A DNA stretch of 64,000 nt from Deltaproteobacteria bacterium (GCA_016177845.1 JACOUO010000028.1:62001-126000); one strand, 5' to 3'; shown: positions 17,671-26,867, counted from the first letter of the stretch. Numbers and translations are program-made. Notes: generated from the letters alone by a model not told the origin.

Positions 17671-19710
17671 CTAAGAGAGGTAATCGCGCCTGACCTTGTT
17701 AAGAACAACTCCGGCAACATTTATATTTGCCTCTCTGAAAAGCCCCAGCGTGTATCCCGCCTCTTCCTTTACGGTCTTGCCTGCCGATGCCACGAATATC
17801 GCTGAATCTGATTTAGCCGAAATCTCAGCTGCCCCGCCACCCTGCTTTATGGATGCGGTATCTATGATGATGCGGTCGTATTTCAGCCTCAATGATTCAA
17901 TTGCTTTTGATATCTTCAACCGGGCTGTTATTACCTGTGAAAGGTCTGCCGCGGCGCAGGATATTACATCAAGGTTTTCCTCAGCCCTTGTAACAGAGCC
18001 TTCAAACGAGTCGCCCTGAACATTCAATATTCCCCTCTCAGAGGAGATATTAAAGAGCTTGCCGATTGTTTGATTCTGAAAATCCGCGTCTATCAAAAGC
18101 ACCTTCTCGCCTGAGCGCGCAAAGACATAAGCAAGAGAAGCGGCCACCGTGGATTTTCCGTCCCCATCCCTGCAGCTTACAATTGAGTAAACCTTTTTAT
18201 CTGATAAAAGGGCTATCCTCGATTTAAGGTTCAAAACAGAGTTCAGCGCCTCTTTGTCGTTCTTCACGGCATCAAGGCCTGCTTGCTTCTTTTTATCGTA
18301 TGCCGGTATTGCGCCGAGAACGGATGCGCCGAGCGCGTCTTTTACTTCTATCTCCGACCTGACAGTATTGTCCATGTACTCAAGGAGGAATACCCAGAAA
18401 AAGGCTATGAAAATTCCTGCAAGGCCTGCGAGCACAAGCGTCTTCTTTTTCCCTTTTGGGAAATAGCGGTTGTTGTCGATATTATCAGACACTGTGGCAG
18501 GCTGAATGACCTCGATATTGGCAAGCGACATCAGGCTTGCAAGCTTTGCCTTCTCAAGGTCTGAAAGCAGTGTAGAGTACCTTGTCCTTAAGTTATCGAC
18601 AACCGTCTTAAGCCTTATTGCCTCAAGGCGGTTCCTTGTCATTTCCTTTAATTTCTCATTCTTGGAATTTATCTGCTGGTTATAGGTATCTCTGCGAGCG
18701 GCATAGATTACCGAATTTATTTCGGAGTCAACGAAGTCCTTGAAAAGCTGAGTCCTGTCAATAAGCTGGTTATAATAATTCGAGGTATAATTATTTATTA
18801 TCTCGTCATTGATGTTCTTCTTTACAGAATCTATCTGCTCTTTTAATGAGCCTGCCTTAGGGTCACTTGCCCCATCAAAAGAGGCCAGCTGTTTTTCAAG
18901 CGCAAGGAGCTGTTTTTTATAATTCACGAGATTCGGGGTCTCGGTCTTATTCTCCGAATGCTTTCTAAGTGTTGCCTTAATCGATTTAAGTTTTGAGGAT
19001 GCGTCCGTTATGAGCCTCTCGGTTGTAGCCTTATCATTCTCAAGGGTTGACAGTTCCGTAATAAGTGTCTTTATCTGCTGGTCAACATCGATAACCCTTG
19101 CGCTTACCATGAAGCGCTCTTCCTCTTCCTCGGCAGCGGTAAGATTTGCCTTGACCTCTGCTATGCTGTTCTCGATTATTATCCGGTCAGCGGCGACCTG
19201 CTCATCGTTCCTGGAATAATAATTATCCATGAACTGCTTGACAAGCCTGTTTGCTATAAGGCTGCTTTCCTGCGGGTCAGTCGAATATCCAATTATCTCG
19301 AACACATTAGAGTCGGTTACGTAATCTACGCTTGCGCCCTTTTTGGCGGTGAACATCTTTTTGATGAAGTTCTGGTTCACGAAATCCGATGCCTCGAAAA
19401 GCTCATCGTCCTTATCCCTGATGTTCAGGTCAACTATTACCTTCTTAACGACAGGCTCACTCTCCAGTATGCTTTCGATAGTTGCTGTAACGAAGTCATT
19501 ATTGAAGTAATCAACCCTGCCGAACTGTTCCGGTATCTGGGATATCAGCCCTGTCTTCGGGTTCGTCTTTATCATCACAAGAGATGACGATTCATAAACA
19601 GGAGTTACCAGCATGGAGCCTAAAAAGGCCGTTGCCGTAATTACCGCTATGATCAAAAGGAAGCTGATTTTCCTTTGCCATAATATTTCAAGATATCTTC
19701 TTAATTCCAC
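17671..19710 (-). CDS. Wzz-type chain-length regulator fused to a BY-kinase-like ATPase
   Basis: A 679-residue protein. Membrane helix 1 is at ~14-36; a periplasmic Wzz region with long coiled coils spans ~170-400; the second helix is at ~425-445. The cytoplasmic P-loop has SCRDGDGKST (residues 512-521), where most BY-kinases have a PGEGKST-type loop, and a Walker A' LLIDADF. It ends shortly after VVLNKVRRDYLS with a single Tyr, so the usual C-terminal Tyr cluster that is autophosphorylated is missing. It should control polymer length and export with the Wzy and Wza-like proteins of the locus; whether it is a tyrosine kinase or only an ATPase is open. Confidence 0.87.
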   Translation of the reverse strand: MELRRYLEILWQRKISFLLIIAVITATAFLGSMLVTPVYESSSLVMIKTNPKTGLISQIPEQFGRVDYFNNDFVTATIESILESEPVVKKVIVDLNIRDKDDELFEASDFVNQNFIKKMFTAKKGASVDYVTDSNVFEIIGYSTDPQESSLIANRLVKQFMDNYYSRNDEQVAADRIIIENSIAEVKANLTAAEEEEERFMVSARVIDVDQQIKTLITELSTLENDKATTERLITDASSKLKSIKATLRKHSENKTETPNLVNYKKQLLALEKQLASFDGASDPKAGSLKEQIDSVKKNINDEIINNYTSNYYNQLIDRTQLFKDFVDSEINSVIYAARRDTYNQQINSKNEKLKEMTRNRLEAIRLKTVVDNLRTRYSTLLSDLEKAKLASLMSLANIEVIQPATVSDNIDNNRYFPKGKKKTLVLAGLAGIFIAFFWVFLLEYMDNTVRSEIEVKDALGASVLGAIPAYDKKKQAGLDAVKNDKEALNSVLNLKSRIALLSDKKVYSIVSCRDGDGKSTVAASLAYVFARSGEKVLLIDADFQNQTIGKLFNISSERGILNVQGDSFEGSVTRAEENLDVISCAAADLSQVITARLKISKAIESLRLKYDRIIIDTASIKQGGGAAEISAKSDSAIFVASAGKTVKEEAGYTLGLFREANINVAGVVLNKVRRDYLS

Positions 19711-19727
19711 TTCTATACCCTCTTTAT

Positions 19728-20894
19728 TTAATCCGGCATTTTAATGAGTATTTTGCCGTCCTGCCTTGTTGTAGAAAGCTTCATTGCATCCATTATCTTT
19801 TCAAAAGGAAAAACCGAAGTGATTATGCCTTCGGGCCTGAGCCTGTTATTTGCTATCATCTTTATAATTGAAGGGAATATTCCGTAGCCTGAATGCCCCC
19901 TTGCGCCGATTATCTTATTCGCCCCTGTTACAAGGTTGTCAAGGTGCATTGATGTTGAAGTGGCTGCCCTGCCGAGGTATATTATCTTGCCATTGACAGA
20001 CATTGCCTTCTCCATCTGCGGTACGGTATATAGTGCGGCCCCTGCGGCCTCAACCTGAATATCCGCTCCCCAGCCCTTTGTAAGCTCCATTACAATATCG
20101 CTTGCAGTCCTGCCGTCCATGTCATTTACATTGAACGCGTAGTCTGCACCAAGCCTGGTGGCTATCTCCACCCTTCCTTCGGTAACATCAAAGGCAATGA
20201 CAAGGCTTGCACCGCATGCCCTTGAAAGAGCTATTGCGCCAAGCCCGATGGGGCCCGCGCCGTAAACCACAACGATCGCTCCGGGGCGGAATCCGCCGCC
20301 TGCTATGAAAATCCCGTTATACGCGCATCCTATCGGCTCTATCAGCGCGCCTACCTCAAACATCTTATCATCGTCATAGACATCCTTAAGGTCATCTATC
20401 TTCCAGCAGTAGCGGGCATTGACTGCGGCATACTGCGCGAAAGCCCCGTCAGAACTGAGCCCCATAAGCTCGACATTGCTGCACTGGTTCAGCGCTCCGC
20501 TCCTGCATGATGTGCACATGCCGCACCACATTACGCTCTCAACTGCAACGAAGTCTCCGACCTTGAATTCAGTTACCCTGTCCCCGACCTTCTCAACAAC
20601 CCCTGAGAACTCATGGCCAATGACGCAGGGCAGTTTCGTAAGCCCTGAAAAAATGATGTACCCGTCCTTGTCGGTCTCATAAAGGTGCGTATCAGACCCG
20701 CATATTCCGCAGACCTTTACCTTTATCAGAAGCTCATCGTCCTTTGGTGCGGGCTTTGGGACATCTTTTATCGCGAAAGTCGGATTCCTCCAGGCACGGC
20801 TGCCCATCAAGGCCCTTTTGGTATTCTCTTCCGCTTTGCCCAATATGTAGCCCTGCCTCGGGCTCCACTCGGCATCTACGACCAACGCCTTCAT
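19728..20894 (-). CDS. Zinc-dependent medium-chain alcohol dehydrogenase family protein
   Basis: A 388-residue MDR enzyme. Catalytic-zinc residues are in KVCGICGSDTHLYE and LPCVIGHEFSGVVEKVG; the structural zinc cysteines are in CGMCTSCRSGALNQC. The NAD(P)-binding motif is VVYGAGPIGLGAIALSR. The protein has a ~35-residue N-terminal extension before the standard MDR start, but the annotated ATG is kept because it overlaps the stop of the upstream ligase gene by the coupled ATGA arrangement (20891-20894). Likely oxidises a polyol or sugar alcohol, or reduces the matching ketone; the specific substrate is not visible. Confidence 0.87.
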   Translation of the reverse strand: MKALVVDAEWSPRQGYILGKAEENTKRALMGSRAWRNPTFAIKDVPKPAPKDDELLIKVKVCGICGSDTHLYETDKDGYIIFSGLTKLPCVIGHEFSGVVEKVGDRVTEFKVGDFVAVESVMWCGMCTSCRSGALNQCSNVELMGLSSDGAFAQYAAVNARYCWKIDDLKDVYDDDKMFEVGALIEPIGCAYNGIFIAGGGFRPGAIVVVYGAGPIGLGAIALSRACGASLVIAFDVTEGRVEIATRLGADYAFNVNDMDGRTASDIVMELTKGWGADIQVEAAGAALYTVPQMEKAMSVNGKIIYLGRAATSTSMHLDNLVTGANKIIGARGHSGYGIFPSIIKMIANNRLRPEGIITSVFPFEKIMDAMKLSTTRQDGKILIKMPD

Positions 20895-22387
20895 ATGTGC
20901 TCCATCCGCAACACCTTTTTATTCACCTTGCCGCTGCCTATCTTGGGCAGCGACGCCCTTATCTCAACTACCTTCGGCGCTTTATAATTTGGAAGCCTCT
21001 CTCTGCAAAAGGCCATTATCTCTCGTTCAGTTATCGAAAAACCGTCTTTAAGTGAGACTATCGCCTTGGGCACTTCTCCCCTGAGGGCGTGATTTATCGA
21101 GATGACGGCGACATCCTTAATCGACGGATGCTCCATCAATACCTTTTCTATCTCCATCGGATAGACCTTAAGCCCGGCTATCTTCATCATGCCGCTCTTG
21201 CGGTCAACAAAATAGAAATTGCCTTCCTCGTCTTTTTTCCCGAGGTCTCCGCTGAAGTACCAGTTATCATTTAACGGAGCGCTCGCCCCTGTTATCCCGT
21301 AATATCCGCTTACAACAGCAGGCCCTTTGAATATCATCTCGCCTACCTCGCCGTGCGGCAGTTCGCTGCCGTCCTCATCCACTATCCTGACCTCATAATA
21401 TCTGCACGGTTTTCCGATTGAGCCGGGTATGGGCATCTCACCCGGGGTATTTGCCAAAGCAATGCCCGTTGTCTCGGTGCTGCCCCACACGGGTATTATT
21501 GGCACGCCTATCTTTTTCCTGAACCTCTCTATCAGGTCAGGCCTTGTGAACATGCCGCCGCTTTCCGGTATCCTAAGCGAGCTTAAGTCATAGTGTTTGG
21601 CATCAAGCACATCCAGGAGGTTCTCATACATGGGCGATAAGCCCATCATACATGTGACCCTGTTCTTCGATATAGCCTCGGCAATGGATTTGGGATAGAC
21701 CTTATCAAGAAGCACCATTGTGCCGCCAAGAAAGAGAGGGCGCGCAAAAATCTCATGCGGGTGCGCGAACGGGGCGAACATGCACAGGTGAATATCATCC
21801 TCAGTCAGCCCCAGAGTCTCAACAGAGGCCGCAGTATTCCAATATATGTTTGCGTGGGTTGTAATGGCTCCCTTGGAGTCACCCGTAGAGCCTGATGTGA
21901 AGTTCAGATAGACAAGGTCATCTTCTGATATCCTGCCTTCTATTTCCTGAGGCTTTGAGCATTTAATCAGCTCATCAAAAGATATCGCGCCTTCGGCCTT
22001 ATCCCCAACCGAGATGAGGGTTATATCCATGCCTTCGGGGATTGAGCTTTTGGCAAGGCTTATGAGGCTTGAACTCAAAATAAGGAATCTTGGCGTGATT
22101 GACTTTATGATATCCCTGATGTTCTCAGGGGTAAGCTCGTAATTGATGGGCGCGGCTACGCCATGGGATAATGCCGCGGCAAGAAAGCTTATCACAAGCT
22201 CAGGCACCCTTGGGAGCATGAGCCCTATCCTGTCCCCTTTGGAAAGCCCCATGCCGATAAGACCGGCACAAAGGCGCGCGCACAGTTCGTCAAGCTCAAA
22301 ATAGCTTATTGCCCTGTCATGATGGATTATGGCAGGCCTATCCGGCACAGCAGCGCAATTTCTTTTCAACATTTCAACAAGCGTCAT
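20891..22387 (-). CDS. AMP-dependent synthetase/ligase (acyl-CoA synthetase-like)
   Basis: A 498-residue ANL-superfamily enzyme. The AMP-binding motif is LVYLNFTSGSTGDSKGAITT, followed by the A5-type PVWGSTETTG and the hinge YFVDRKSGMMKIAG with the C-terminal catalytic lysine near KIGSGKVNKKVL. It activates a carboxylic acid as acyl-AMP and passes it to CoA or a carrier-protein thiol. A ligase in a glycan locus with an LpxL-like acyltransferase suggests acyl decoration of the glycan or its lipid anchor; this is inference. No acyl carrier protein gene is nearby. Confidence 0.85.
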   Translation of the reverse strand: MTLVEMLKRNCAAVPDRPAIIHHDRAISYFELDELCARLCAGLIGMGLSKGDRIGLMLPRVPELVISFLAAALSHGVAAPINYELTPENIRDIIKSITPRFLILSSSLISLAKSSIPEGMDITLISVGDKAEGAISFDELIKCSKPQEIEGRISEDDLVYLNFTSGSTGDSKGAITTHANIYWNTAASVETLGLTEDDIHLCMFAPFAHPHEIFARPLFLGGTMVLLDKVYPKSIAEAISKNRVTCMMGLSPMYENLLDVLDAKHYDLSSLRIPESGGMFTRPDLIERFRKKIGVPIIPVWGSTETTGIALANTPGEMPIPGSIGKPCRYYEVRIVDEDGSELPHGEVGEMIFKGPAVVSGYYGITGASAPLNDNWYFSGDLGKKDEEGNFYFVDRKSGMMKIAGLKVYPMEIEKVLMEHPSIKDVAVISINHALRGEVPKAIVSLKDGFSITEREIMAFCRERLPNYKAPKVVEIRASLPKIGSGKVNKKVLRMEHI

Positions 22388-22415
22388 TTTTCAGCCTTCA
22401 GCTAACAAAATAATA

Positions 22416-23672
22416 TTACCTTGCAGTCACAGAGGTGCTTGCCTTGTTGCCCTCGATCTGCTGTCCTAAGAAATAACCTGTCTCAAGCGAGACAACAGGA
22501 GAGATGATAGTTGAAAGATGTCCGAAGAACCTGTCAACATTTGATATCATTGTCCTGGGCACATAGACTATGTCGCCGGGCTTAAGAATTGGGTTCTGAG
22601 TGCTATCCCCTGAAAGCGCCTTCTCGATATCCACAACCTGAAGCTCAGGCTTGCCTTTGCCTGAGTTCCTTACAAGCAGGATACTGCTCTGCTTGCCGTC
22701 AAGGGTCGGGCCTGAAGCAGCGGAAATGGCCTCTATTACCCTTGTGTTGCCGTCAGCCAGATATATTCCCGGGCTCTTGACCTCGCCAAGCACAAATATC
22801 TTCTGCCCGCCGTAGCTTGACACCTCAATACCAACCTGCGGGTCCGCTATTCTCTTCGTATTTGAAAGGCGAGCGATATCTACTGAAACCTGCGGGTCGA
22901 CTACGACCTTTATGCTGCCGAATTTAGAGACATCTACGCTGACCTGCACATCTCCTACATAGCCTATCAGGCCTTCCCTTATCTTTTCCCTCAGTTCCTT
23001 CATGCTACTGCCCTCTGCCTTGATATCGCCGACAAAAGGATAGTAGATATAACCGTCAGGAGGAATGATTATCTTGCGGTCAAGGTCAGGGTTGCGGTAC
23101 ACGGTGATTGATATCTCATCGCCGGGTGAAAGATAGTCCTTCTTGTATTTGGAAAGGCCGTCCGTAAGAGTCTTTCTCAGCTCTTTGAAGGTCTTTCCCT
23201 CAGTATTTATTTCTCCTACAAGCGGAAAGAAGATACGCCCGTCAGACGGGATGATTATCCTTCTGTTGAGATCTGCGTTCCCGTAGATGCTGATTGAAAT
23301 CTCATCACCGGGCGCTACTGCCTGCTCCTTGAATTCCGAGAGCCCCTTTGTAATGACCCTGCGAAGCTCGGAGAGGCTCTTTCCCTTTGCGTCAACCTCG
23401 CCTACTATGGGGTAGAAGAACTTTCCGTCAGGAGGTATCTTTATCCTCCTTGAGAACTCATCGTGCTGGTACACGACTATATTAAGCTCATCACCGGGGG
23501 AGACCGTAAACTCGCTTATCTTAACTTCGCCTATCTCCTCTTTTGAGGCGCTCTCTGCCCCTGCCGTCTTCTTTGCGGATTTTGCGGCGGCACAGCCTGA
23601 AAGAACAAGAGCCGAAGCCACAAAAAGAGCCGAGGATAATCTGCTTAAATATTTTGCGTCAGAATAAAACAT
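22416..23672 (-). CDS. Wza-like polysaccharide export lipoprotein with three tandem Poly_export domains
   Basis: A 418-residue lipoprotein with lipobox LVLSGC (lipidated Cys27). Three consecutive copies of the ~62-residue polysaccharide-export domain start at residues 58, 120 and 182 (each x-PGDE...I.PDG...Y/FP.VG), and the strand that normally ends the domain is also repeated three times (QVSVDV, PQVSVDI, PQVGIEV, ~17-residue spacing). A single SLBB domain follows from VLGEVKSPGIYL (~295-380). Standard Wza has one such export domain. The protein should form the outer-membrane/periplasmic conduit for the polymer; the extra copies could lengthen the periplasmic ring stack. Confidence 0.88.
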   Translation of the reverse strand: MFYSDAKYLSRLSSALFVASALVLSGCAAAKSAKKTAGAESASKEEIGEVKISEFTVSPGDELNIVVYQHDEFSRRIKIPPDGKFFYPIVGEVDAKGKSLSELRRVITKGLSEFKEQAVAPGDEISISIYGNADLNRRIIIPSDGRIFFPLVGEINTEGKTFKELRKTLTDGLSKYKKDYLSPGDEISITVYRNPDLDRKIIIPPDGYIYYPFVGDIKAEGSSMKELREKIREGLIGYVGDVQVSVDVSKFGSIKVVVDPQVSVDIARLSNTKRIADPQVGIEVSSYGGQKIFVLGEVKSPGIYLADGNTRVIEAISAASGPTLDGKQSSILLVRNSGKGKPELQVVDIEKALSGDSTQNPILKPGDIVYVPRTMISNVDRFFGHLSTIISPVVSLETGYFLGQQIEGNKASTSVTAR

Positions 23673-23684
23673 TCATTTTCTCCA

Positions 23685-25445
23685 TCAGTATGCCCCTGCT
23701 TTTTGAAAGACCACTCGAATAGTCTTAATAAGTATCTTTATATCCATCCATAAGGACTGGTTCTGCACATAATGCACATCATGCCTTATCCAGTCATGGA
23801 AAGGCGCTTCACTCCTGCCCTGCACCTGCCACAGCCCTGTTATTCCGGGCTTTACTTTAAGCCTTATGCTCCTCCAGCTTGGGCTGAACTTCATCTCATC
23901 CATCACAAGCGGCCTCGGACCTACAAGGCTCATGTCGCCCTTGAGCACATTGAAAAGCTGCGGCAGTTCATCAAGGCTGGTCTTCCTTAAGAACTGTCCT
24001 GTCTTTGTTATCCTCGGGTCATTTACAAGCTTGAACATCGGACCGTCTACATTCTTCTCGGTTACAAGCTTCTGCTGCATCTTGTGAGCGTCCTTGACCA
24101 TTGTCCTGAACTTGAGCATCTCAAAGTCCACTCCGTGCTTTCCGCACCTCTTCTGCCGAAAGATCGCAGGCCCATCCGAGTCCATCTTCACAGCTATTGC
24201 AAGCGCGGCCAATATCGGGGCCGCGAGCACGAGAAGAAAAAACGCGCCTGTCATGTCAATGAGCCGCTTAAGCCCAAGGAATGCCGCGTATTTAAAACCG
24301 CCCATCTTAAGCGCAACCGACTCAACCACGCCGCTGAATTCATATTTAGGAGGAATCAGGTTTAAATCCCCGAGCTTGAGGCTGTCTACCACGACCTTAT
24401 TGTTAAACGAATCCCCGGCAAATACCCTTAGCCCGCGCCCGACAATACAGTACTTTAGGCTAGAATCCTCTTCCATCTCAAAGTCATTCCAAAGGATACT
24501 CTCCCTTATCTTAGCCCTTTTGCCAATGGTGCAGTTATCGCCTATTACTGTAGGGCCTATTATCTGGGCGTTATCCTCAATTTTACAATTCCTGCCGATT
24601 ATGGTGGGGCCGACGATATAAGCCCTTGGGGAGATGAAGGTATTGTCCCCTGCCCATACCCCTGCGGCTATCTCGGTCATATTGCCTGTTTTGACAGAGC
24701 CCCTGAACAGGCTTTCCCTCTGAACATTATAGTAATCATCTACGCTGTTAATGGGCTTGCAGTAGCCGTCTATCTCATACGCATGCACGGGAACATCTAC
24801 TGCCCTCAAAGCCGGGATGAGCTGTTCTTTTATGTCGTAATAACCCTTTTCCTTGATGTAGTTGAGGGCTTCGTGATTAAAAAGATATATGCCTACAGGC
24901 TTAAAAGGAGAACGCCTGTCCCTTGACGGATGTATAAAGGTATAACTCTTAACAGTGCCGTCCTTATCAATGGATATGCCCTCCATGGGCTTATTCCGTT
25001 CCCGGGTAACGCCGATGGTAATAACGGATTTTTTGTTTGTGTGCTCGTAATAAATATCATCAAAATCAATTTCGCTGATTAGGATATTGCTGTTTATCAC
25101 AAGGAAGTTTTCGTTCGAGAGGCTTTCCTTAAGGTCCCTCAGCGCGCCGGCGCTTCCCTTGGGCTTATCCTCTTCCACGAAAGCGACATTCAATTCAGAA
25201 TATTTTTGTTTTAGCGCGCCTACGAAATGCGCTATTGAGCCGGTATCATCCCTGGGGCCTGATATGAAAATCCTTTCAATGCCCCTTGCCCTCAAAAAGT
25301 CAATGGTATACTCCAGAAAAGGCCTGTTAAGCACAGGAAGCATGCAGACAGGGTTATCCCTTGTAAGGGGTCCGAACCCCTCATCATGCCATCCGCAAAT
25401 AAGCACCGCGGTGGTGAGTTTATTTTTAGTAAACACCAAGCCCAT
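23685..25445 (-). CDS. Fusion of a diverged nucleotidyltransferase/left-handed beta-helix module with a priming sugar-phosphate transferase
   Basis: A 586-residue protein. Residues ~10-245 resemble sugar-1-phosphate nucleotidyltransferases, ~265-340 are hexapeptide repeats of a left-handed beta helix (VGPTIIGRNCKIEDNAQIIG), and ~390-586 are a bacterial sugar transferase (KRLIDMTG, MLKFRTM, RKTSLDELPQLFNVLKGDMS, VGPRPL). The C-terminal module attaches the first sugar phosphate to undecaprenyl phosphate. The N-terminal signature GxGxRLxPLT...PK is degenerate here (CGWHDEGFGPLTRDNPV), lacking the usual Arg and Lys, so nucleotide transfer may be lost. Only one hydrophobic helix precedes the transferase core. 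It is the first gene of the locus on this strand. Confidence 0.87.
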   Translation of the reverse strand: MGLVFTKNKLTTAVLICGWHDEGFGPLTRDNPVCMLPVLNRPFLEYTIDFLRARGIERIFISGPRDDTGSIAHFVGALKQKYSELNVAFVEEDKPKGSAGALRDLKESLSNENFLVINSNILISEIDFDDIYYEHTNKKSVITIGVTRERNKPMEGISIDKDGTVKSYTFIHPSRDRRSPFKPVGIYLFNHEALNYIKEKGYYDIKEQLIPALRAVDVPVHAYEIDGYCKPINSVDDYYNVQRESLFRGSVKTGNMTEIAAGVWAGDNTFISPRAYIVGPTIIGRNCKIEDNAQIIGPTVIGDNCTIGKRAKIRESILWNDFEMEEDSSLKYCIVGRGLRVFAGDSFNNKVVVDSLKLGDLNLIPPKYEFSGVVESVALKMGGFKYAAFLGLKRLIDMTGAFFLLVLAAPILAALAIAVKMDSDGPAIFRQKRCGKHGVDFEMLKFRTMVKDAHKMQQKLVTEKNVDGPMFKLVNDPRITKTGQFLRKTSLDELPQLFNVLKGDMSLVGPRPLVMDEMKFSPSWRSIRLKVKPGITGLWQVQGRSEAPFHDWIRHDVHYVQNQSLWMDIKILIKTIRVVFQKAGAY

Positions 25446-25585
25446 TAGAGTCTAATTATCTCTTAAATATATTTATTATCGGTTATAAAGACACAGACCT
25501 GAAACTTGCCTTCCTTTTCAAGGATGACTGGTTTAAGATTCCATTGCCTTTCACTCGGTTTAAAATGAATCTGGTCTGGATGGAG

Positions 25586-25640
25586 CGAATTACACTAAAA
25601 CACGGGATTAAATCCGGGAATTTTATCTAAGAGTAATTCG
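25586..25640. repeat. Long-spaced inverted repeat (8-bp arms)
   Basis: CGAATTAC at 25586-25593 is matched by GTAATTCG at 25633-25640. Between them lies an imperfect inner palindrome (CGGGATTAAATCCGG). The whole 55 bp could fold as a two-part stem or be a regulator site upstream of the glycan locus. No copies are noticed elsewhere in the window. Confidence 0.45.
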
Positions 25641-25770
25641 TCGAGCTGGGATACCTAATATGATGTGATCTGATTTGGAAGAAATATAAATATGGGTGTA
25701 TTGCTATTTTGGCTTTCACTTTGCTCTCCTACGGCTATGCCCTCAAATGGCGGAATTCAAGTTTAACTTT

Positions 25771-25803
25771 GTTATGTTAATCAAGCCAGAGATTTAACAT
25801 AAC
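25771..25803. repeat. Perfect 10-bp inverted repeat
   Basis: GTTATGTTAA (25771-25780) and TTAACATAAC (25794-25803) form a perfect 10-bp inverted repeat with a 13-bp centre. It is AT-rich and lacks an adjoining T run typical of a terminator, so an operator or a weak hairpin in the long leader of the glycan locus is more likely. Confidence 0.5.
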
Positions 25804-26183
25804 TACCTTTTCATGCCCCCTTTCCAGCTACAGCTTTAGATTTTTTCCATCTCAGAATCAGCAAAAATGAATATGGGGTTTATAAAATATAATGTATTCA
25901 GACCATTATTGTAAAGTTATTTTTATATCTTCATGCAGGTTCCTGTCTAGTGCCTGCATAGTCCAATAGACTAGTTGATTAGCCATTCGGTTGAAAAAAG
26001 GAGGATTAGAGTTAACTTTTAAGATAAAAAATGAACCAATGAAATCTATTATTTATATTATCTTTAAATTTCATAAAAGTATAGTTTATTATTTTTTATG
26101 ATAAAAATCAGATATCTTTTGGGGGTTTTGCTGCTGACATAAGAGGAGTGTTGACCGGAAGAAGTGTGGAAAGAGTGTATCCG

Positions 26184-26867
26184 CTATTCAATAATGATGG
26201 ATAAGTTTCCTTTGCCTGTTTGAGAAACTATGCTTAGGCTGCCCTGCCCGCTCTGGCCGAGATAACTGTAATTCCCGATACCGGTCTGCTCAAGTATTGC
26301 AATGTGCCCGATGCCTGTCTGCACCTGCTGGGCGCTATTTAAGATTCCGGACTGAAAAATCCCGGCATCATTGCCAAACCCAGCCTGCACCTGAACAGCC
26401 GAATTCATGGAGCCTTCCTGGCTGATGTTCGCTAAGTTCAGTGTTCCGAATTGTGACTGATAAGAATAGTTCAGATTTTCTTCCATATTTATAAGGGAAA
26501 TATTTCCGCTTCCCTGCTGACTTTGGCGCGCCTGGTTCCAGTCGCCTTCCTGATATATAAAAGCAAAATTGGAGAGACTGCCGTCATTGTACTGGTACTG
26601 CTCTGCTGAATTTTCAGAGCCCTTCTGTGCTATTGCACCGCTATTAACGGAGTCCGCGTAAGCTCCGCTCTGTTCCTGATATGCGTAATTGGCGTCTCCA
26701 ATCTGATCTATGTTCCCGTATTGAGAGCCGTACTGCGCCTGCTCCGCATGGCCATGTTCTGAATCCCCGTACTGATAGACCTCAGAATAATCATCTGAGG
26801 CAAACGAAAGCTGAGGGACTGACAGTATTAAAATGAGAGGCACTATAAGGAAAAGACCATTGTTCAT
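26184..26867 (-). CDS. Curlin-repeat amyloid subunit (third, smallest)
   Basis: A 227-residue secreted protein: signal peptide to about residue 23 (LSFASDD), then repeated strands of the curlin type Q-x-G-x2-N-x-A/S-x3-Q. Repeats are less regular than in the two upstream subunits, with acidic residues (INMEENLNYSYQ) and a His-containing start (DSEHGHAEQ). It may be a minor or nucleating subunit like CsgB, or a capping variant. It follows a terminator-like hairpin (26894-26919), suggesting lower expression than the upstream copy. Secretion would be through the CsgG pore at 28886-30070. Confidence 0.8.
   Translation of the reverse strand: MNNGLFLIVPLILILSVPQLSFASDDYSEVYQYGDSEHGHAEQAQYGSQYGNIDQIGDANYAYQEQSGAYADSVNSGAIAQKGSENSAEQYQYNDGSLSNFAFIYQEGDWNQARQSQQGSGNISLINMEENLNYSYQSQFGTLNLANISQEGSMNSAVQVQAGFGNDAGIFQSGILNSAQQVQTGIGHIAILEQTGIGNYSYLGQSGQGSLSIVSQTGKGNLSIIIE

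Larger units (their letters stand above)
25446..26183 (-). other. Intergenic region between glycan locus and curli operon
   Basis: About 740 bp without a credible gene. It is AT-rich and should hold the promoter of the minus-strand glycan locus just right of 25445; I do not see a clear sigma-70 or sigma-54 promoter. Two inverted repeats are present (listed separately). The curli operon ends at 26184 with no clear intrinsic terminator. Nothing else is recognised. Confidence 0.5.
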
